A program made the position numbers and the translations under genes. Source: Streptomyces sp. Edi4 (lineage in GTDB: Bacteria; Actinomycetota; Actinomycetes; Streptomycetales; Streptomycetaceae). From it: a DNA stretch of 64,000 nt. The notes under the pieces are model-generated. The model worked only from the letters and a program-made list of their open reading frames with translations, had not been told where the DNA came from and searched no databases. The stretch lies in NCBI RefSeq assembly GCF_040253615.1, contig NZ_JBEJGY010000004.1:2542001-2606000 (forward strand). Reading direction: 5' to 3'. Positions 1 through 7,989 of the stretch are shown here, piece by piece. Within the stretch, counting starts at the first letter, position 1; each line of letters begins with the position of its first letter.

Positions 1-1
1 C

Positions 2-493
2 GCCGAACTGCGCGGGGAGCGGGCCTGGGCCACGCTGACCTGCGCCGTGACCGGACTGCTCGTCAGCCCCGTCTCCTGGTCGCACCACTGGGTGTGGTGT
101 GTGCCGGCGGTGGTGCTGCTCGGCTTCGAGAGGCCGCGCTGGGCGCTGGGGGGCACCGCCGTCTTCGCCACGTACGCGCTGTGGTGGGTCCCGCACGGCA
201 CGAGCCGGCCCGAACTGGCCCAGGGCGGCGGCGACATGGTGCTCTCGGCGCTCTATCCGCTGGCGGGCGCGTGCTTCCTCGTGCTGGCGGCGCTCAGGCC
301 ATGGGGAAGGACGCGCAGGCCGTCAGGAAGGACGCTCAGGCCATGGGGAAGGACGCGCAGGCCGTCAGGAAGGACGCTCAGGCCGTGGCGAAGGAGTAGA
401 AGCGCTTCAGTGTGCAGTGCGCCTCAAGGAGACGGCCGTAGATCGGCTCCCCTTCGAGTTCCCGGTACGTCTCGATGGGGTCGCCCTTTATGA
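2..493 (+). CDS. GT87-family (DUF2029) mannosyltransferase-like membrane protein, C-terminal part
   Basis: Only the 3' end of this gene lies in the window; it is open from base 2. The visible protein has hydrophobic segments typical of a polytopic membrane enzyme and the motif SPVSWSHHWVW, characteristic of actinobacterial GT87 polyprenyl-phosphate-mannose-dependent mannosyltransferases. By family knowledge these add mannose to envelope lipids or glycans on the outer face of the membrane. After the last hydrophobic segment the frame runs into a 42-bp tandem repeat and continues as an Arg-rich, low-complexity tail. It overlaps the convergent gene at 378-611 by 116 bp, which is suspicious. In another frame the same repeat encodes KDAQA heptads and stops at 399, so the natural C-terminus may have been altered by a frameshift. 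Family assignment is fairly sure; the exact end is not. Confidence 0.7.
   Translation, partial: AELRGERAWATLTCAVTGLLVSPVSWSHHWVWCVPAVVLLGFERPRWALGGTAVFATYALWWVPHGTSRPELAQGGGDMVLSALYPLAGACFLVLAALRPWGRTRRPSGRTLRPWGRTRRPSGRTLRPWRRSRSASVCSAPQGDGRRSAPLRVPGTSRWGRPL
292..397 (+). repeat. 42-bp tandem repeat, about 2.5 copies
   Basis: Copies at 292-333 and 334-375 are identical in my reading and begin GCTCAGGCCATGGGGAAGG. A partial third copy at 376-397 has two differences. Each unit is itself two related 21-bp halves. It lies in the 3' part of the GT87-like gene. Confidence 0.85.
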
Positions 494-611
494 TCAGCGC
501 CCGGGCGCACTCCTCGCACCAGTACTGATAGTCGGTGTTGACCGGATCCATGTCCCTGACGATGGGCGTACCACTGCCGCACCAGTCGCATTTCCGCCTG
601 TGTGCACCCAT
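378..611 (-). CDS. Small zinc-ribbon protein (77 aa)
   Basis: The 77-residue protein begins MGAHRRKCDWCG. It has CxxC pairs at about residues 8-11 (CDWC) and 32-35 (CEEC), consistent with a single zinc ribbon. The ATG follows the stop codon of the zinc-ribbon gene at 614-841 by only two bases, so the two are probably co-translated. The start at 611 is preferred over a longer frame because the upstream residues are arginine-rich out-of-frame sequence. Function is unknown. The 3' end overlaps the tail of the convergent GT87-like gene. Confidence 0.65.
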   Translation of the reverse strand: MGAHRRKCDWCGSGTPIVRDMDPVNTDYQYWCEECARALIIKGDPIETYRELEGEPIYGRLLEAHCTLKRFYSFATA

Positions 612-613
612 GT

Positions 614-841
614 TCAGCTCCAGCTGTGGCCGCAGGCCGTGCACACGTAGGACACGCCACCGTTGTCGCCGAGCATCTGGGCGACATGGGAGGAACCGCA
701 GGACGGGCAGCTCAGGCGGGTACCGAGCACCGGCGCGTGCGGGCCGCCGGGCGGTTGTGGGAATTCTTCGCGACTCGCGGGCATCGCGCGCTCCCTCCCG
801 TTCGGTCCGTCGTCCCCCTCCGGCCGTCCCGATTCTGCCAT
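614..841 (-). CDS. Small zinc-ribbon protein (75 aa)
   Basis: The protein is 75 residues with a hydrophilic, Pro/Glu-rich first half and a C-terminal zinc ribbon: LSCPSCGSSH and YVCTACGHSW give two CxxC knuckles about 20 residues apart. Such ribbons bind nucleic acid or proteins; no specific function can be assigned. It is the first gene of a two-gene unit with the zinc-ribbon gene at 378-611. A GAGG lies just before the ATG, though closer than usual. The spacer up to the tRNA terminator (842-1013) has no gene I can support, only a short direct repeat (GGACCCCAACAA twice). Confidence 0.65.
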   Translation of the reverse strand: MAESGRPEGDDGPNGRERAMPASREEFPQPPGGPHAPVLGTRLSCPSCGSSHVAQMLGDNGGVSYVCTACGHSWS

Positions 842-1013
842 GTCCTCGCAAGAGGGTCAGTGCTGTCGGGGTACGAGACCGGCCAGGCCGCCCAGGACGG
901 CCCCACCATCAGGTGCGCGGGAGTGTGGGTACGGCGCGCGGGCGCAAGTGCGCGCCGGCCGCGGCCGCGCCGCGCTCAGGGAACCAGGACCCCAACAAGG
1001 ACCCCAACAAGAA

Positions 1014-1041
1014 GATCCCGCCCCCACGAGGGGACGGGATC
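1014..1041 (-). terminator. Hairpin downstream of tRNA-Ala
   Basis: GATCCCG (1014-1020) pairs with CGGGATC (1035-1041), and an inner C-run pairs with GGGG (1030-1033) around a single-base bulge. It starts six bases past the 3' end of the minus-strand tRNA, the expected place for its terminator. The following T-tract is weak. Confidence 0.65.
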
Positions 1042-1047
1042 CGATTG

Positions 1048-1120
1048 TGGAGCTAAGGAGAATTGAACTCCTGACCTCCTGCATGCCATGCAGGCGCTCT
1101 ACCAACTGAGCTATAGCCCC
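1048..1120 (-). tRNA. tRNA-Ala (anticodon GGC)
   Basis: Read on the minus strand the 73-nt gene starts GGGGCTATAGCTCAG. It has the anticodon arm CCTGC-ATGGCAT-GCAGG (anticodon GGC) and the T-arm core GTTCAATTC, and closes the acceptor stem with TAGCTCC plus discriminator A. The CCA tail is not encoded, as is common in Streptomyces. The spacer 1121-1232 holds no gene I can support. Confidence 0.97.
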
Positions 1121-1232
1121 GCTGTTCGCCTTGTTTCCGCTTCTTCGGCGGTCCCGCGCTGCGAACAAGAAGAACTCTAGCCTGTGACCTGCCGGAAAGT
1201 GAAATCCGGCCTCCACCACCCCTGAGCAGCGG

Positions 1233-1889
1233 TTAGTCGTCGTCGCCGAGGACCGGCTCGGGGAGCGTGCCGGCGTTGTGCTCGAGCAGACGCCAGCCGC
1301 GCGCGCCCTCGCCGAGGACGGACCAGCAGCAGTTGGTGAGGCCGCCAAGGCCCTCCCAGTGGTGCGCTTCAAGTCCGAGCAGGCGGCCGATGGTGGTGCG
1401 GATGGTGCCGCCGTGGCTGACGACGACGAGGCTGCCGCCGTCGGGCAGTTTGTCGGCATGCCGCAGCACGACCGGGGCGGCCCGGTCTGCGACCTCGGTC
1501 TCCAGCTCGCCGCCGCCCCTGCGCACCGCCTCGCCGCGCTTCCACGCGGCGTACTGCTCGCCGTACCGGGCGACGATCTCCTCGTGCGTGAGCCCCTGCC
1601 AGGCGCCCGCGTACGTCTCGCGCAGCCCCGCGTCGTGCTCGACCGGCAGGCCGGTGACGGCCGCGAGCTCGGCGGCCGTGGCGGCGGCCCGCTGAAGGTC
1701 GGAGGCGATGATCGCGTCCGGCTTCAGCGCGGCCAGCAGGCGCGCGGCCCGGTGCGCCTGGGCGACGCCGGTCTCCGTCAGCTCGATGTCCGTGGAGCCC
1801 TGGAAGCGGCGCTCCAGGTTCCAGGCCGTCTGGCCGTGCCGCCACAGGACTATCCGGCGGCCACGGCCGCCCTTGGTGGTGCCGTTCAG
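1233..1889 (-). CDS. Histidine phosphatase (phosphoglycerate mutase-like), possible GpgP
   Basis: The protein carries the family signature: an RHG motif close to the N-terminus (VLWRHGQTAWN) and the second catalytic histidine in VVSHGGTIR. This places it in histidine phosphatase branch 1. In Mycobacterium tuberculosis the gene in the same nadD-rsfS neighbourhood (Rv2419c) is glucosyl-3-phosphoglycerate phosphatase, so that activity is a reasonable guess. No ATG, GTG or TTG is available between the in-frame upstream stop and the catalytic core. The best start is a CTG at 1889 overlapping the rsfS stop as CTGA, with GGTGAG five bases upstream, giving 218 residues. Translation is probably coupled to rsfS. 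Family is sure; substrate and start are inferred. Confidence 0.85.
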   Translation of the reverse strand: MNGTTKGGRGRRIVLWRHGQTAWNLERRFQGSTDIELTETGVAQAHRAARLLAALKPDAIIASDLQRAAATAAELAAVTGLPVEHDAGLRETYAGAWQGLTHEEIVARYGEQYAAWKRGEAVRRGGGELETEVADRAAPVVLRHADKLPDGGSLVVVSHGGTIRTTIGRLLGLEAHHWEGLGGLTNCCWSVLGEGARGWRLLEHNAGTLPEPVLGDDD

Positions 1890-2323
1890 CTCAGCTCACC
1901 GTCCGTCTCGTCGGCGCCGGTGAGCGCGGCGTGCTCGGCCGCCTTGCCCCGGGTCTTCATGGCGTCGTCCGGCAGGGGCAGCTCGGGGCAGTCCTTCCAC
2001 AGGCGCTCGAGCGCGTAGAAGACGCGCTCCTCGCTGTGCTGGACGTGCACGACGATGTCGACGTAGTCGAGCAGGATCCAGCGGGCGTCGCGGTCGCCCT
2101 CACGGCGCACCGGCTTGGCGCCGAGCTCCTTGTTCAGCCGCTCTTCGATCTCGTCGACGATCGACTTGACCTGGCGGTCGTTGGGCGCGGAGGCGAGCAG
2201 GAAGGCGTCGGTGATCGACAGCACGTCGCTGACGTCGTACGCGATGATGTCGTGCGCGAGCCGGTCGGCGGCCGCCTGAGCGGCGGCGGTGATGAGCTCG
2301 ATGGAACGGTCCGTGGCGGTCAC
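1886..2323 (-). CDS. rsfS: Ribosome silencing factor RsfS
   Basis: This is a 145-residue member of the RsfS/Iojap/YbeB family. It has the conserved core DVSDVLSITDAFLLASAPN followed by an RDARWILLDYVDIVVHV block. By family knowledge it binds ribosomal protein L14 and blocks 30S-50S joining under nutrient limitation. It sits in the classical actinobacterial order nadD, LCP gene, rsfS, histidine phosphatase, all on one strand. The C-terminal 30 residues beyond the fold are acidic and probably disordered. Its stop codon overlaps the CTG start proposed for the next gene. Confidence 0.95.
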   Translation of the reverse strand: MTATDRSIELITAAAQAAADRLAHDIIAYDVSDVLSITDAFLLASAPNDRQVKSIVDEIEERLNKELGAKPVRREGDRDARWILLDYVDIVVHVQHSEERVFYALERLWKDCPELPLPDDAMKTRGKAAEHAALTGADETDGELS

Positions 2324-2415
2324 AAGCAGGCTTTCGTCGGCGGTCAGATCGGATCAGATCGAATTCCAGGATCTCACGGACCGCCGACAGTCCCGAAAGG
2401 ATCGCTTTCGCGCCC

Positions 2416-4224
2416 TCAGCCGGTGGGTTTGTAATCCTTGCCGATGACCACCGAAACGTCGGCGTTGGCGGCCGCGTCGCCCTGCTTGACGGCGCTGTCC
2501 GGCAGGCCGAGGGTCTTGGCCACCTCCGTGGCCTTCGCCTTCTTCGCCGCGTCCGCGTACAGAACCTGCGAGGCGGCCTGCGTGCCGCCGCTTCCGGCGT
2601 CCACGAACGCGTAGCCGCCGTTGACCAGGGTGATCCGGGCGGACTCGGAGGCTTTGGCGTTGCCGCTGGCGTTCTTGACGCCGACCCGGACAGCGGCGCC
2701 CTGGTCGGACCCGCCGGCGCCCAGACGTCCACCCAGAATGTCCTTGATCACGCTGTCGCTGGTCTGCTGGCTCAGCGTGCCGTCGGGCTGCACCGGAAGC
2801 AGCGCCGTCTTGTACGCGCCGGCCTTGGCGTGCTCGGCGAGCTTGGCCAGCGCCGCCCCCAGGTCGCTCTCGGGCAGCGACGGATCGAGGATCTGCGCGA
2901 GCGTCTGGACGGTGACGGTGGCCGCCTTCGGATCGTCCGAGATCTTGCGCAGCACCCCGTACATCACCGCGCCGAACCGCTGGAGCTGCTTGGTCTCGGG
3001 CTCGCCGGGGCCCCGGTAGGTGGCATAGGCGACGGCCATCGGGCCGCTGAGCGTCTGGTCCTCGCCCTTCTTCACCACCGGGTCGCTGCCCTGCTTGGCG
3101 CCGGGAACGTCCGCATCCGTACTGATGTCGATGTTTCCGACGAGGTCTACGAGGTTTTCCAGGTACGGGGTGTCGAGCCGCCACGTGCCAGTGATCTTGG
3201 CGCCGAGGAGGTTGGACAGCGCGTCCCGGGTGCCCTGCGAGCCGTCCCCGTCCACGGACTTGCCCAGGGTGGTGCGGCTGCCGTCGTCGTCGGTGAGGGC
3301 CAGGGAGTTGGGCAGCAGCACGGTGGTGCCCTGCCCGGCACCCGCGTTGTTGACGAGCAGCACCGTGGAGGTGCCGCCCGCCTTGGTGTTGTGCAGATGC
3401 ACGACGATCACGTCTCGCTTCTGCGCCCCGGCCGTGGCCCCGCCCTTCTTGGCGTCCGACGAGGACGAGGAACCGGGCAGCTTGCCCGCGAACCAGAGGT
3501 AGCCGACGCCGCCCGCCACCAGCAGGACGAGCGCCACGACGAGGGCGACGACGCGGTTGCGGCCACGACGCTTGGCCTCCTCGCGGCGCTCGCTGCGGCT
3601 CTCGGTGAACTTCAGCCAGTCGATGACGTCTTCGGAGTCCTCATTGGGCTCCTCGATGAAGGAGAACTGCTCGGTGCCGTAGTCGCGGTCGGCTTTCTCG
3701 CCGCCCTCGTCCTTGCGCTGCTTGGGCACCGCGGGCGCGGTCGGCGGCTCCGCCCCGGACGGCGCCGACGCGGCGGACGCCTGTGTCGCGGCGGGCGTCG
3801 GAGGGGTGGCCGGCGGCGGGGGCGCCTGGGCGGGCGGCTGCTGGGCGGAGGCAGGACCCTGCCCGTAGCTCTGCCCGTAGTCGCTTCCCTGGCCGGTCCC
3901 GTAGGCCTGCTGCGGGAACCGCTGGGTCCCCTGGAACTCCTGTGGCTGCTGGGGCAGTTGCTGCCCGTAGGGGTCGTACGGCGACTGCTGCGGCACGTAC
4001 GTCTGGTCGTACCCGTACCCCTGTTGCTGCTGTTGCTGCTGAGGTTCCTGCGGCCGCGCGTAGGGGTCGTACGCCTGCTGCTGCGACGGGACCTGCTGGT
4101 GCGGCGGGACCTGCTGATGCGAAGCCTGCTGCTGCGGGACCTGCTGGTACACCGGTCGGCCGTACTCGTCGTATCCGACCAACTGCACCTGAGGTGCATG
4201 CGGATCGTACTGGCGGTCGTTCAC
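2416..4224 (-). CDS. LytR-CpsA-Psr (LCP) family protein with a degenerate catalytic core
   Basis: The protein has 602 residues. Residues 1-210 are a cytoplasmic Gln/Pro/Tyr-rich low-complexity region, then comes one transmembrane helix (about 224-246), an LCP-like domain (about 270-440) and a C-terminal LytR_C domain (about 505-600). LCP enzymes transfer teichoic acids or other glycopolymers from lipid carriers to peptidoglycan. The fold signature YLENLVDLVGNIDI is present, but the usual SIPRD arginine motif is replaced (LLPNS) and the late R-x-x-RQ element reads KQLQRF, so activity is doubtful. The GTG at 4224 is chosen because AGAAGG lies six bases upstream and the earlier frame is unlike protein. 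It lies downstream of nadD and may serve the glycopolymer genes of this window. Confidence 0.85.
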   Translation of the reverse strand: MNDRQYDPHAPQVQLVGYDEYGRPVYQQVPQQQASHQQVPPHQQVPSQQQAYDPYARPQEPQQQQQQQGYGYDQTYVPQQSPYDPYGQQLPQQPQEFQGTQRFPQQAYGTGQGSDYGQSYGQGPASAQQPPAQAPPPPATPPTPAATQASAASAPSGAEPPTAPAVPKQRKDEGGEKADRDYGTEQFSFIEEPNEDSEDVIDWLKFTESRSERREEAKRRGRNRVVALVVALVLLVAGGVGYLWFAGKLPGSSSSSDAKKGGATAGAQKRDVIVVHLHNTKAGGTSTVLLVNNAGAGQGTTVLLPNSLALTDDDGSRTTLGKSVDGDGSQGTRDALSNLLGAKITGTWRLDTPYLENLVDLVGNIDISTDADVPGAKQGSDPVVKKGEDQTLSGPMAVAYATYRGPGEPETKQLQRFGAVMYGVLRKISDDPKAATVTVQTLAQILDPSLPESDLGAALAKLAEHAKAGAYKTALLPVQPDGTLSQQTSDSVIKDILGGRLGAGGSDQGAAVRVGVKNASGNAKASESARITLVNGGYAFVDAGSGGTQAASQVLYADAAKKAKATEVAKTLGLPDSAVKQGDAAANADVSVVIGKDYKPTG

Positions 4225-4270
4225 CGGTGGCCTTCTCTCACTCGCCGACGTACAGGCGCTACAGCTGGTC

Positions 4271-4888
4271 TCACTCGCCGCGGTACAGCTGGCGCTTGTC
4301 GATGTAGCGGACCACACCGTCCGGAACCAGATACCAGACGGGGTCGCCCTGCGCGACCCTGGCCCGGCAGCCGGTCGAGGAAATCGCCAGCGCCGGCACC
4401 TCCACCAACGAGACCCCGCCCTCGGGCAGACCGTCGTCCGTCAGCACATGGCCGGGGCGGGTCACACCGATGAAATGGGCGAGCGAGAACAGCTCTTCGG
4501 CGTCCCGCCAGGTGAGGATCTGGGCCAGCGCGTCGGCGCCGGTGATGAAGAAGAGGTCCGCGTCGCTGTTACGGTCGCGCAGATCTCGCAGGGTGTCGAT
4601 GGTGTACGTCGCCCCGCCCCGGTCGATGTCGATGCGGCTGACCGAGAACTGCGGGTTGGACGCGGTGGCGATGACCGTCATCAGATAACGGTCCTCGGCC
4701 GGGGACACCAGCTTGTGGCTCTTCTGCCAGGGCTGCCCGGTCGGCACGAAGACGACCTCGTCCAGATGGAACTGCGAGGCCACCTCGCTCGCGGCCACGA
4801 GGTGTCCGTGATGGATCGGATCAAACGTTCCGCCCATCACACCGATGCGTCGCTTCACCGGACCGGTAGGCACTTCCTGCTCTCCCAT
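4271..4888 (-). CDS. nadD: Nicotinate-nucleotide adenylyltransferase
   Basis: This 205-residue enzyme makes deamido-NAD from nicotinate mononucleotide and ATP, in NAD synthesis. The nucleotidyltransferase signature [12 protein letters not shown] is near residue 20, and the second ATP-binding motif ISST is near residue 168. The start at 4888 lacks a clear ribosome-binding site, but TAGGCT lies eight bases upstream, so the mRNA may be almost leaderless. A GTG slightly inside the gene is an alternative. It heads the nadD, LCP, rsfS, phosphatase group. Confidence 0.95.
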   Translation of the reverse strand: MGEQEVPTGPVKRRIGVMGGTFDPIHHGHLVAASEVASQFHLDEVVFVPTGQPWQKSHKLVSPAEDRYLMTVIATASNPQFSVSRIDIDRGGATYTIDTLRDLRDRNSDADLFFITGADALAQILTWRDAEELFSLAHFIGVTRPGHVLTDDGLPEGGVSLVEVPALAISSTGCRARVAQGDPVWYLVPDGVVRYIDKRQLYRGE

Positions 4889-4925
4889 GCGTGCAGAGCC
4901 TACTGGCCCGGCTTACGGCCCCGGA

Positions 4926-5087
4926 TCAGCGGTCGCGGTTGAAGCGGGTGGTGATCCAGAGCAGCAGGAGCAGGGCGAGCAGCGCGCCGCCGCCCGTCAT
5001 CCAGGGCTGCAAGCTGTCGTGGTTGCCACCGTGCTCGGCGCCTTCGGCGAGCGAGACCAGGTTGGCGGCGGTGCTGTGGAGGCTCAT
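4926..5087 (-). CDS. Small membrane protein (53 aa)
   Basis: A 53-residue frame starts ATG at 5087 (MSLHSTAANLVSLAEG) and ends TGA at 4926. It has one hydrophobic helix of about 15 residues, rich in leucine (residues 32-46), then a basic tail (TTRFNRDR). It lies just upstream of nadD on the same strand and next to another tiny membrane-protein gene. Size, helix and position suggest a real gene, but the ribosome-binding site is weak and I recognise no family. Confidence 0.5.
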   Translation of the reverse strand: MSLHSTAANLVSLAEGAEHGGNHDSLQPWMTGGGALLALLLLLWITTRFNRDR

Positions 5088-5168
5088 CTTCGGCAGGACC
5101 TATCCGGGAGTCGGGGCGGAGACTTCGCCCACATCGTATGCGGGCGGTCCGGGCACGCTCACGCCGAC

Positions 5169-5342
5169 TCAGTCGTTGTCGTTGTCGTCGCCGCCGTTCG
5201 AGCGGTATCCGCGCAGCAGGAACCAGGCCAGCAGGGCCGCTCCGACCATGGAGGCGAGGAGCAGGATCCGCAGCAGCGCACCCGGTCCCTGCCCGGAGGC
5301 GGCGGCGAGAGCAGTGACGACGTCCGGCATGACGTCCGGCAT
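5169..5342 (-). CDS. Small membrane protein (57 aa)
   Basis: This 57-residue protein begins MPDVMPDVVTALAAASG. It has a transmembrane helix (about residues 23-43) and a hydrophilic, acidic tail ending NGGDDNDND. The ATG at 5342 is chosen because GAGGAG lies seven bases upstream. The first 24 bases are a perfect 12-bp direct duplication (ATGCCGGACGTC twice), giving two possible start codons. Function is unknown; it is probably cotranscribed with the small membrane-protein gene at 4926-5087. Confidence 0.6.
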   Translation of the reverse strand: MPDVMPDVVTALAAASGQGPGALLRILLLASMVGAALLAWFLLRGYRSNGGDDNDND

Positions 5343-5451
5343 GGCAGGTCTCCTCGAAGTTATCCACAGGCCCCCGGGCCACGGTACCGCCACCGCCTAG
5401 TGTGGATGTCGTCAGGGGGACGAGCCGACACTCGAACGACAGGGGGCACCC

Positions 5452-6570
5452 ATGACCGAGGGCTTCAACGACAACGTGCCGAGCAGGCAGCGGCGCAGGT
5501 TCCCCGGGATCTCCTCCCGGGCCTACGAACACCCCGCCGACCGCTCGGCGCTGGTCGCGCTGCGCAAGCTGTCCGGTTTCGACACCGTATTCAAGGCACT
5601 GAGCGGGCTCCTGCCCGAGCGCAGCCTGAGACTGCTTTTCCTGTCGGACTCCGTGCGCGTGGGCGACACACAGTTCGCCCACCTCAACTCCATGCTGCGG
5701 GACGCCTGTTACATCCTGGACCTGGAGAAGGTCCCCCCGATGTACGTCACGCAGAACCCGCAGCCCAACGCGATGTGCATCGGTCTCGACGAGCCGATCA
5801 TCGTGGTGACGACGGGCCTGGTGGAGCTGCTTGACGAGGAGGAGATGCGCGCGGTCGTGGGCCACGAGGTGGGCCATGCCCTCTCCGGCCACGCGGTCTA
5901 CCGCACGATCCTGCTCTTCCTGACCAACCTCGCCCTCAAGGTCGCGTGGATCCCGCTGGGCAACGTGGCGATCATGGCGATCGTGACGGCGCTTCGTGAA
6001 TGGTTCCGCAAGTCGGAGCTGTCGGCGGACCGGGCCGGGCTGCTGGTGGGCCAGGATCCGCACGCCTCGATGCGGGGGCTGATGAAGATAGCCGGCGGCA
6101 ACCACCTGCACGAGATGAACGTGGACGCGTTCCTTGAGCAGGCCGAGGAGTACGAGGCCGGGGGCGACCTGCGCGATTCCGTACTGAAGATCCTCAATGT
6201 GCTGCCCCGCTCCCACCCCTTCACCGCGGTGCGCGCCGCCGAGTTGAAGAAGTGGACGGAGACTCGCGACTACCAGCGGATCATGGACGGTCACTATCCG
6301 CACCGCGACGAGGACAAGGACACCTCGGTGTCCGACTCCTTCCGGGAGTCTGCGGCCTCCTACGCCGACGCGGTCAAGACGAGCAAGGACCCGCTGATGA
6401 AGCTGGTCGGCGACATCGCGGGCGGCACGGCGGACCTGGGCGGCAAGCTGCGCGACAAGTTCACGGGGGCGGGGGCCCGTCCCACGGACAAGGCGGCCGG
6501 CCCGGACGCGCCGGCATCCGACGGCAAGGACGACAGGGGGGACCAGACGCGGGACCAGAAGGGGGACTAG
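5452..6570 (+). CDS. M48-family zinc metallopeptidase
   Basis: The protein has 372 residues. The zinc-binding HExxH motif is in VGHEVGHALSGH near residue 140, followed by hydrophobic segments and the third-ligand region ELSADRAG near residue 190, as in HtpX/Ste24-type peptidases. The C-terminal 90 residues are hydrophilic and charged, probably disordered. It likely acts at the membrane in protein quality control. A GGGGG ribosome-binding site precedes the ATG, and a possible -10 box TAGTGT is at 5398-5403. The gene is transcribed against its neighbours and ends in a tandem-repeat spacer. Confidence 0.9.
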   Translation: MTEGFNDNVPSRQRRRFPGISSRAYEHPADRSALVALRKLSGFDTVFKALSGLLPERSLRLLFLSDSVRVGDTQFAHLNSMLRDACYILDLEKVPPMYVTQNPQPNAMCIGLDEPIIVVTTGLVELLDEEEMRAVVGHEVGHALSGHAVYRTILLFLTNLALKVAWIPLGNVAIMAIVTALREWFRKSELSADRAGLLVGQDPHASMRGLMKIAGGNHLHEMNVDAFLEQAEEYEAGGDLRDSVLKILNVLPRSHPFTAVRAAELKKWTETRDYQRIMDGHYPHRDEDKDTSVSDSFRESAASYADAVKTSKDPLMKLVGDIAGGTADLGGKLRDKFTGAGARPTDKAAGPDAPASDGKDDRGDQTRDQKGD

Positions 6571-6597
6571 AACGGGGACCAGAGGACCGGCCGGAAA

Positions 6598-6726
6598 GCT
6601 GAGCGCGGGAAGGCTGAGCTCGGGAGTCTGAGCCCGGGAGGCTGAGTCCGGGAAGGCCAAGCCCGGCTGAGCCCGGGAGGCTGAGCCCGGGAGGCTGAGC
6701 CCGGGAGGCTGAGCCCGGGAAGGCCA
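6598..6726. repeat. Tandem repeat of a 14-bp GC-rich unit
   Basis: About nine copies, some degenerate, of CCCGGGAGGCTGAG fill the spacer between the convergent M48 gene and the gene ending at 6803. The last four copies are nearly perfect. The unit is not a multiple of three and CCCGGG is self-complementary, so the array can fold into alternative hairpins and may stop transcription from both sides. It is not a CRISPR, because there are no unique spacers. Confidence 0.85.
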
Positions 6727-6802
6727 AGCCTCCCGGCCAAGGGGTGTGAGCGGGCGCGCCGGGCGTCGGTGACCGGGCTGCTTGGGTGGGACCGCGCGGG
6801 CG

Positions 6803-7900
6803 TCAGCCGGTTGCTGTTGCTGGGATGGGCTGCGCGGCTGGGGACAGGGTGGCGCAGAAACCCTCGGGGGCGGGGCCGGTCGCGAACGGATCGGTGGCGG
6901 CCGGCCCGGCCGCGCTCGCCCGCTCCCCCGCGAGGAGCGGCCGCAGCAGACCGGCCACATCGGCGGAGCAGGACTGCGGGCCGGCCTCCAGGGTGCTGGT
7001 CTGGAGCTCGGTCCTGTCCAGACGCAGATCCTCGCGGTCGAGCCGGAAGTGGAGCTCGCGACGGACCACGAACAGCGAGGCGTCCCCGGCGTGCGGGCCC
7101 GCGCCGGCCGGGCGCAGCGCGTACACGAAGACGTAGTCGGCGCTGACGTCGAGCGCGTCGGAACCGGCCTCCGCGTAGCCCATCGCGCCCTGGACCCGTA
7201 CGTGGGGGTCGGCCAGTGCCACCTTGGCCGGGTCGAAGCGGACCAGCCAGCCGGTGGCGGAGTGCCGGCCGTCGTCGGCCGGGGTGGCAAGGCTCTGGTC
7301 GAACTGGGCCATCAGATCGGGGTCGAGCAGCACACGGACCGCCCGGGCCGGGCCGCCGGTGAGGACGCTCGGGTCCAGGGACGACTTGACCAGGTAGTCC
7401 TTGGTGATGGTGAGGGCGTCCATCACCTGGGCTTCGGAGAAGTGGGAGGTTTTGGTGACCGGGGGCAGATCGATCCCGGCGGCACCGGTGCGGAACGAGG
7501 CGGCCGGGCTGTGCGCGAAGAGCTGGTCGGCGTCGCCGCCCGGCACGGGGCCCTGGGGGGCCAGGGGGACGACGGTCATCCGCAGGGCGTCGGGACTGCT
7601 GGCGGACGGCGGCTGATAGGGGTGGCGGACGCCCATGTAGATGGCGGTGCTGAAGGCGAGGAGGAGCAGCAGGACCAGGGCGATGGCGGGTTTGGAGGAA
7701 GCCCTGAGGGACCAGGCCGGACGAGGGCGTACGGCACGCGCGTGTTCGTGCATCCGCTCCTGCGCGGAGTACTCCTGGAGCCGGGCAGCGCGGACGAACG
7801 ATTCGTCGAAGACGACGGACCGGTACTCGTCGTCACCTCCGCCGGGAAGGCCCTCGGGTGTCCCCTCGGGTCCCTCGGGTGGCACTTCACGCCCTGCCAT
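6803..7900 (-). CDS. Single-span membrane protein, paralogue of the adjacent upstream gene
   Basis: The protein has 365 residues with a short cytoplasmic N-terminus, one transmembrane helix (about 72-92) and a long extracytoplasmic domain without a signature I recognise. The N-terminus carries EYRSVVFDESFVRAARLQEY followed by SAQERM. The same motif occurs in the next gene upstream (FASVVFDEDFVRAA), so the two are paralogues or share a docking element. The homologous pair lies near proA in other Streptomyces, by recollection. TACCCT six bases before the ATG suggests a leaderless mRNA. Function is unknown. Confidence 0.75.
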   Translation of the reverse strand: MAGREVPPEGPEGTPEGLPGGGDDEYRSVVFDESFVRAARLQEYSAQERMHEHARAVRPRPAWSLRASSKPAIALVLLLLLAFSTAIYMGVRHPYQPPSASSPDALRMTVVPLAPQGPVPGGDADQLFAHSPAASFRTGAAGIDLPPVTKTSHFSEAQVMDALTITKDYLVKSSLDPSVLTGGPARAVRVLLDPDLMAQFDQSLATPADDGRHSATGWLVRFDPAKVALADPHVRVQGAMGYAEAGSDALDVSADYVFVYALRPAGAGPHAGDASLFVVRRELHFRLDREDLRLDRTELQTSTLEAGPQSCSADVAGLLRPLLAGERASAAGPAATDPFATGPAPEGFCATLSPAAQPIPATATG

Positions 7901-7906
7901 ACCTTC

Positions 7907-7912
7907 AGGGTA
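7907..7912 (-). promoter_or_regulatory. -10 box of a predicted leaderless promoter
   Basis: TACCCT is exactly six bases before the ATG of the gene at 6803-7900, with no Shine-Dalgarno sequence between. TTTACC sixteen bases further upstream could be a -35 box. Confidence 0.5.
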
Positions 7913-7989
7913 GGTCTGGCGGGGGGAAGGTAAACGCGCTGGTGCGCGACAAGTTCCGCGGAGTTCCGGCGGGGTGGTTCAGGCGCTGC

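Noticed and set aside
2830..4473. Long plus-strand frame opposite the LCP and nadD genes
   Set aside because: Composition artefact; the minus-strand genes have clear domains and ribosome-binding sites.
6598..6726. CRISPR-like array
   Set aside because: The units are contiguous 14-mers without unique spacers, and no cas genes are present.
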